Source: JASHPR01 sp963749145 (GTDB lineage: Bacteria > Actinomycetota > Actinomycetes > Streptosporangiales > Streptosporangiaceae). From it: a DNA stretch of 64,000 nt. The position numbers were made by a program, and so were the translations under genes. Positions within the stretch are counted from its first letter, which is position 1. Each line of letters begins with the position of its first letter. The stretch spans positions 248,001 to 312,000 of the forward strand of contig CAVVLN010000005.1 in assembly GCA_963749145.1 (NCBI GenBank). The letters run 5' to 3'. Shown here piece after piece: positions 60,340 to 64,000 of this stretch. Under the pieces are notes generated by a model, which saw only the letters and a program-made list of their open reading frames with translations, searched no databases and was not told the origin of the DNA.

Positions 60340-61962
60340 ATGGCAGCGAAGATGATCGCGTTCGACGAGGACGCCCGGCGCGGCCTCGAGCGCGGCATGA
60401 ACCAGCTGGCCGACGCCGTCAAGGTAACCCTCGGCCCGAAGGGCCGGAACGTGGTGCTCGAGAAGAAGTGGGGCGCCCCCACGATCACCAACGATGGCGT
60501 GTCCATCGCCAAGGAGATCGAGCTCGAGGACCCGTGGGAGAAGATCGGCGCCGAGCTGGTCAAGGAAGTGGCGAAGAAGACCGACGACGTGGCCGGCGAC
60601 GGCACGACGACGGCGACCGTGCTGGCGCAGGCGCTGGTCCGTGAGGGCCTGCGCAACGTGGCCGCCGGCGCTAACCCGATGTCGCTCAAGCGCGGCATCG
60701 AGGCGGCGGTGGAGCGGGTGAGCGAGGAGCTTTCCAAGCTCGCCAAGGACGTGGAGACCAAGGAGCAGATTGCTTCGACGGCTTCCATCTCCGCCGGCGA
60801 CACCTCGATCGGCGAGATGATCGCCGAGGCGATGGACAAGGTCGGCAAGGAAGGCGTGATCACCGTTGAGGAGAGCAACACCTTCGGGCTCGAACTCGAG
60901 CTCACCGAGGGTATGCGCTTCGACAAGGGCTACATCTCGCACTACTTCGCGACCGACCCCGAGCGGATGGAGGCCGTCCTCGAGGACCCCTACATCCTGA
61001 TCGTCAACTCGAAGGTGTCGGCCAACAAGGACCTGCTGCCGCTCCTCGACAAGGTGGTGCAGTCGGGCAAGCCGCTCGTCGTCATCGCCGAGGACGTGGA
61101 GGGCGAGGCCCTGGCCACCCTGGTCGTCAACAAGATCCGCGGCCTGTTCAAGTCTGTCGCGGTGAAGGCGCCCGGGTTCGGCGACCGCCGCAAGGCCATG
61201 CTCGGTGACATCGCCATCCTGACCGGTGGCCAGGTCATCAGCGAGGAAGTCGGTCTCAAGCTGGAGAACGCCGACCTCGACCTGCTCGGCAAGGCGCGCA
61301 AGGTCGTCGTCACCAAGGACGAGACCACGATCGTGGACGGCGGCGGCGAGGCCGACCAGATCGCCGGCCGGGTCAACCAGATCCGGGCCGAGCGCGACAA
61401 CACCGACTCCGACTACGACCGCGAGAAGCTCGAGGAGCGGCTGGCCAAGCTGGCCGGCGGCGTCGCCGTCATCAAGGCGGGCGCGGCCACCGAGGTCGAG
61501 CTGAAGGAGCGCAAGCACCGCATCGAGGATGCGGTGCGCAACGCCAAGGCCGCCGTCGAGGAGGGCGTCGTCGCCGGTGGCGGCGTGGCCCTACTGCAGG
61601 CGGGCCAGAACGCGTTCAAGAAGATCGAGCTGACCGGCGACGAGGCGACCGGCGCACAGATCGTGCGGCGGGCGCTCGAGGAGCCGCTGAAGCAGATCGC
61701 GATCAACGCCGGCCTCGAGGGCGGCGTGGTGGCCGAGAAGGTGCGGTCGCTCTCCGCTGGTCACGGCCTCAACGCCGCGGACGGCGAATACGTCGACATG
61801 TTCAAGGCCGGCATCATCGACCCGGCGAAGGTAACGCGTTCCGCGCTGCAGAACGCGGCGTCGATCGCCGGGCTGTTCCTGACCACCGAGGCTGTCATCG
61901 CCGAGAAGCCGGAGAAGGAGAAGGCTCCGGCCGCTCCCGGCGGCGGCGATATGGACTTCTAG
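60340..61962 (+). CDS. groL: Chaperonin GroEL (Hsp60)
   Basis: The protein has 540 residues from ATG 60340 (MAAKMIAFDEDARRGLERGM), with GGGAGG 11 bases before. Intact family motifs are VKVTLGPKGRNVVLEKKWG, DVAGDGTTTATVLAQA and VVAGGGVALLQA. The C-terminal tail is short (GGGDMDF) and lacks the Gly-Gly-Met repeat, but ends in Asp/Met/Phe like GroEL2 types. No groES is adjacent; in actinobacteria a second, solitary groEL is common. Twin CIRCE sites predict HrcA-controlled heat induction. Confidence 0.97.
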   Translation: MAAKMIAFDEDARRGLERGMNQLADAVKVTLGPKGRNVVLEKKWGAPTITNDGVSIAKEIELEDPWEKIGAELVKEVAKKTDDVAGDGTTTATVLAQALVREGLRNVAAGANPMSLKRGIEAAVERVSEELSKLAKDVETKEQIASTASISAGDTSIGEMIAEAMDKVGKEGVITVEESNTFGLELELTEGMRFDKGYISHYFATDPERMEAVLEDPYILIVNSKVSANKDLLPLLDKVVQSGKPLVVIAEDVEGEALATLVVNKIRGLFKSVAVKAPGFGDRRKAMLGDIAILTGGQVISEEVGLKLENADLDLLGKARKVVVTKDETTIVDGGGEADQIAGRVNQIRAERDNTDSDYDREKLEERLAKLAGGVAVIKAGAATEVELKERKHRIEDAVRNAKAAVEEGVVAGGGVALLQAGQNAFKKIELTGDEATGAQIVRRALEEPLKQIAINAGLEGGVVAEKVRSLSAGHGLNAADGEYVDMFKAGIIDPAKVTRSALQNAASIAGLFLTTEAVIAEKPEKEKAPAAPGGGDMDF

Positions 61963-61984
61963 TCCCGCCCGAGTCAGACGCCAG

Positions 61985-62018
61985 GAGGCGGTCCCGGTAT
62001 GTTCGGGGCCGCCTCTTT
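61985..62018 (+). terminator. Hairpin terminator after groEL
   Basis: A 12-bp stem (GAGGCGGTCCCG / CGGGGCCGCCTC, one G-T pair) with a 7-base loop and a short T3 tail. Confidence 0.8.
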
Positions 62019-62084
62019 GCGTACCCGCGGACGCGCGGGCAGCCGGGGCTCCACAACATCGCCTAAACGAGGGATTATCGGCGC

Positions 62085-63701
62085 ATGAGGCCCCCCGCCG
62101 AGCAACTCATCCGCGACTACCTCAACCGGCTCTCGGTTGCGGCGCGGAACCAGCTGCAGCCGGAGGACAGGCGTGCGTTCCTCGCCCGGACTGGTGACTT
62201 CATCGAGCGCCAGTCCGGCGTGCGCGGGACCGCCGACCCGGCTGAGGTTATGCGGATCCTGGCCGGCATCGGCGAGCCGGAAGCCGTGGTCGAGCGCGAG
62301 CGGGCCCGGTTGGAGGTGCGGCGGAGCGAGCGGGCGGCCGCGGCCAGCAAGGTGACCCTGTGGAAGCCCAGGCGTCCCGGGCCTGCGCCCGCTGGAAATG
62401 GCCGGCCAGGCGGTGACGAGGCCGGCGAGGACGCCATCGGGAACCTGACCCGCAAGGACGGGCGCCCGGTGACCGGCGAGATCAAGGTGACGAGCCGGCC
62501 GATCACGTCGCGCTGGCGCCCGGGCGAGCCGTTCAGGCCGCGGCCGGGCCGGGCTGGGGCTGGCCCGGCTGGCGCGGCGGCGGCCGGTGCGGAAGGTGCC
62601 GGTGCGGCGGGCGTCGCGGGCGGTGCGGCGGGCGTCGCGGGCGGGGCGGGTGCCGGTGCCTCGGGTTCGGCGGGCGGGGCGGGTGCCGGTGCCTCGGGCG
62701 GGGCGGGTGCCGGTGCCGTGGGTGCCGCGTCGGCCGGTCCTGCCGGAGCGCCGGGTGCCGCCGGTGTGGCCGGTCCCGGTGCCGCGGGTCCAGCGGGCGG
62801 TGTGGCCCCGAGCCCGGGCGGTGGGATGGCCGCTATGGCATCGCCGGCGGTGGCGGGAGCCCAGGCTGCCCCAGCCCACCCGCCGGGTCAGGGCGGCCCG
62901 GGTCAGGGCGGCCCGGGTCAGGGCGGCCCGGGTCAGGGCACTCCGGGTCAGGGCACTCCGGGTCAGGGGACTCCGGGTCAGGGGACTCCGGGTCAGGGGA
63001 CTCCGGGTCAGGGCGGCCCGGGTCAGGGGACTCCGGGTCAGGGGGCTCCGGGTCAGGGCAGCCCGGTCCAGGATTCGCCAGGTCAAGGTACCCCGGTGCC
63101 GGGCGTCCCGGCATCGGGCGGTCCCGCCCGGGGCGTGCTGCCGCCCGGTACGGCGCCGGGCCCGGTCCCCGGTCCGGCGGCGGGGGGCGTCGGCACCCCG
63201 GCGTCCGCGGCGCCCATGCCCATCACGAACTGGCGGACCACCCGCCGCCTGCCGCGGCCTCGGCGCCTGCAACCCGGTGACCTCACCCGGGACATCGCCC
63301 GGAGGGCGGCCGAGGTCGGCCGCCGCCACCGCATGGAGACGATCTCCGTGGTGCTCATGGCCGTCGCCGGGCTGATCTACCCGTGGCCGATCTGGCTGGC
63401 TGGCTTCGTGATCTGGCTGGTCGGCGTCGGCATCGCACTCGCGTCGACCCTGTGGCGCCTTCCGGACAAGTGGATCGGCCTGGCCGGGCCGGTGGCGTTG
63501 GTCATCATCGGTATCGCGGTGGCCGTGTCGCTCGGCGGCAAGCTCGCGACCGTGTCTGACTACGTCCATGAGGCGCTGGCCGACTCCGTGTGGCTGATCA
63601 AGCTGGGCGCCCTGCTCGGAGCGGGATACCTGGCCTGGCGTATCTACCGCGGCCGCCGCGCGCCCTCGGTGCCGCCCTGGGTCCGCCGCAACAGCCGCTA
63701 G
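62085..63701 (+). CDS. Membrane protein with collagen-like Gly-Gln-Gly repeats
   Basis: The protein has 538 residues. The N-terminal about 85 form a helical domain resembling HAAS/DUF1700-like signalling modules (LIRDYLNRLSVAARNQLQPE, IERQSG, ILAGIGEPEAV). A Gly/Ala region follows, then twelve five-residue GQG(G/T/A/S)P units (268-327), a conserved basic segment (LQPGDLTRDIARRAAEVGRR) and three membrane helices (TISVVLMAVAGLIYPWPIWL; WIGLAGPVALVIIGIAVAVS; LIKLGALLGAGYLAW). The function is unknown; the repeat is probably a flexible spacer rather than true collagen. Confidence 0.75.
   Translation: MRPPAEQLIRDYLNRLSVAARNQLQPEDRRAFLARTGDFIERQSGVRGTADPAEVMRILAGIGEPEAVVERERARLEVRRSERAAAASKVTLWKPRRPGPAPAGNGRPGGDEAGEDAIGNLTRKDGRPVTGEIKVTSRPITSRWRPGEPFRPRPGRAGAGPAGAAAAGAEGAGAAGVAGGAAGVAGGAGAGASGSAGGAGAGASGGAGAGAVGAASAGPAGAPGAAGVAGPGAAGPAGGVAPSPGGGMAAMASPAVAGAQAAPAHPPGQGGPGQGGPGQGGPGQGTPGQGTPGQGTPGQGTPGQGTPGQGGPGQGTPGQGAPGQGSPVQDSPGQGTPVPGVPASGGPARGVLPPGTAPGPVPGPAAGGVGTPASAAPMPITNWRTTRRLPRPRRLQPGDLTRDIARRAAEVGRRHRMETISVVLMAVAGLIYPWPIWLAGFVIWLVGVGIALASTLWRLPDKWIGLAGPVALVIIGIAVAVSLGGKLATVSDYVHEALADSVWLIKLGALLGAGYLAWRIYRGRRAPSVPPWVRRNSR
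62886..63065. repeat. 15-bp in-frame tandem repeat, twelve copies
   Basis: The unit GGTCAGGGC(G/A)(G/C)(C/T)CCG is repeated without a break and encodes the GQGxP pentapeptides of the membrane protein. Confidence 0.9.
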
Positions 63702-64000
63702 CACGCTGACCCGAACGTCCGGTGCCGCGCCGGCCGTGATCGTGGAAACTTAGCCGCGCGATGTGCCGAAAGGTCTCCGCGATCAAGGAACAGATCACGA
63801 AATACCGGTGGTCACGCCGTGCAGACAACTAGGTTACGGACGGGGTCCGCGCGTGATTGCTGGTGACCAGAACGGGTATCAGGGACGTGGGTCTTGATGC
63901 TTGGCGGGGGGCAGCATGGCGCACCCGCTGTTTCCCGGCTTCGCACGCGATCCCGTCCCAGCACCATTCGACGTGTGAGGCTGTGGAGGGCGTGGCCCTG
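63702..64000. other. Downstream region at window edge
   Basis: No convincing gene is present. The stretch 63740-63830 is AT-richer and could be a promoter or the edge of a mobile element continuing past the window. Confidence 0.35.

Noticed and set aside
63598..63828. Minus-strand open frame at the right edge
   Set aside because: It overlaps the end of the repeat membrane protein, has no start context and no recognisable domain.

Overview
The window is about 64 kb of very GC-rich DNA. It has GTG starts, actinobacterial gene families (CarD, DUF2637, DUF3263, DUF2993, mycosin-like and FHA-ABC proteins) and the gene order SenX3/RegX3 - lipoprotein - thioredoxin-like - carD - ispF ... cysS - rlmB. 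This points to a filamentous-type actinobacterium. Genus and species cannot be read from the sequence alone.

Region by region. (1) 1-13 kb is mostly conserved chromosomal core: end of a phosphate-type sensor kinase and its regulator, carD, ispF (ispD is not beside it), a repeat-rich DUF2637 membrane protein, homogentisate dioxygenase, cysS-rlmB, a protein-isoaspartate methyltransferase homologue and a PPK2 kinase. (2) 13-24 kb holds cell-envelope and signalling genes: an L,D-transpeptidase, a secreted hydrolase, an FHA-ABC transporter divergent from a Ser/Thr kinase with an extracellular beta-propeller, a DUF2993 protein, and a two-gene unit that looks like methylated-glycine/betaine catabolism. 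(3) 24.3-31.1 kb is a tightly packed minus-strand five-gene operon: processive family-2 glycosyltransferase, membrane-anchored AlgG-like beta-helix protein, beta-helix lipoprotein, sugar-nucleotide 6-dehydrogenase and HNH-like lipoprotein. Its parts list resembles an alginate or other uronic-acid exopolysaccharide machine rebuilt for a Gram-positive envelope, and it is the best candidate for an undescribed system here. (4) 31.5-35.7 kb holds a UbiA-type prenyltransferase, an unusual membrane sensor kinase/response regulator pair and a small monooxygenase.

(5) 35.7-46.6 kb is bracketed by an intact tRNA-Thr(TGT) gene and a perfect 43-bp copy of its 3' half, so it reads as a tRNA-targeted genomic island. 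No integrase is visible. Cargo includes a zinc-ribbon adenylate-cyclase/AAA-ATPase regulator, a predicted metallopeptidase-like protein, an IS66 fragment, a solitary MreB, an acetyl-CoA synthetase unit, a PEP carboxykinase remnant and an ArsR-type regulator. A palindromic operator-like block occurs twice, once before the synthetase unit and once between arsR and a divergent small gene. (6) 46.6-54 kb is mixed accessory DNA: a GT87 mannosyltransferase with a 25-bp direct repeat on both sides, small proteins, a methyltransferase, hydrolases, an acyltransferase and a mycosin-like protein whose catalytic serine appears to be missing. (7) 54-64 kb returns to core genes: SAM hydrolase, DUF3263, otsB/otsA, a SAM riboswitch before thrC and a MoaD-like carrier, a cold-shock gene, a twin-CIRCE groEL without groES, and a collagen-like repeat membrane protein.

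Four genes that should be intact (the thioredoxin-like protein near 2082, FHA-ABC near 17629, sugar dehydrogenase near 25988, acetyl-CoA synthetase near 43948) each carry a one-base frameshift in a GC-rich run. Base-calling errors in the assembly are the simplest explanation. They are annotated below as single genes with the shift noted.
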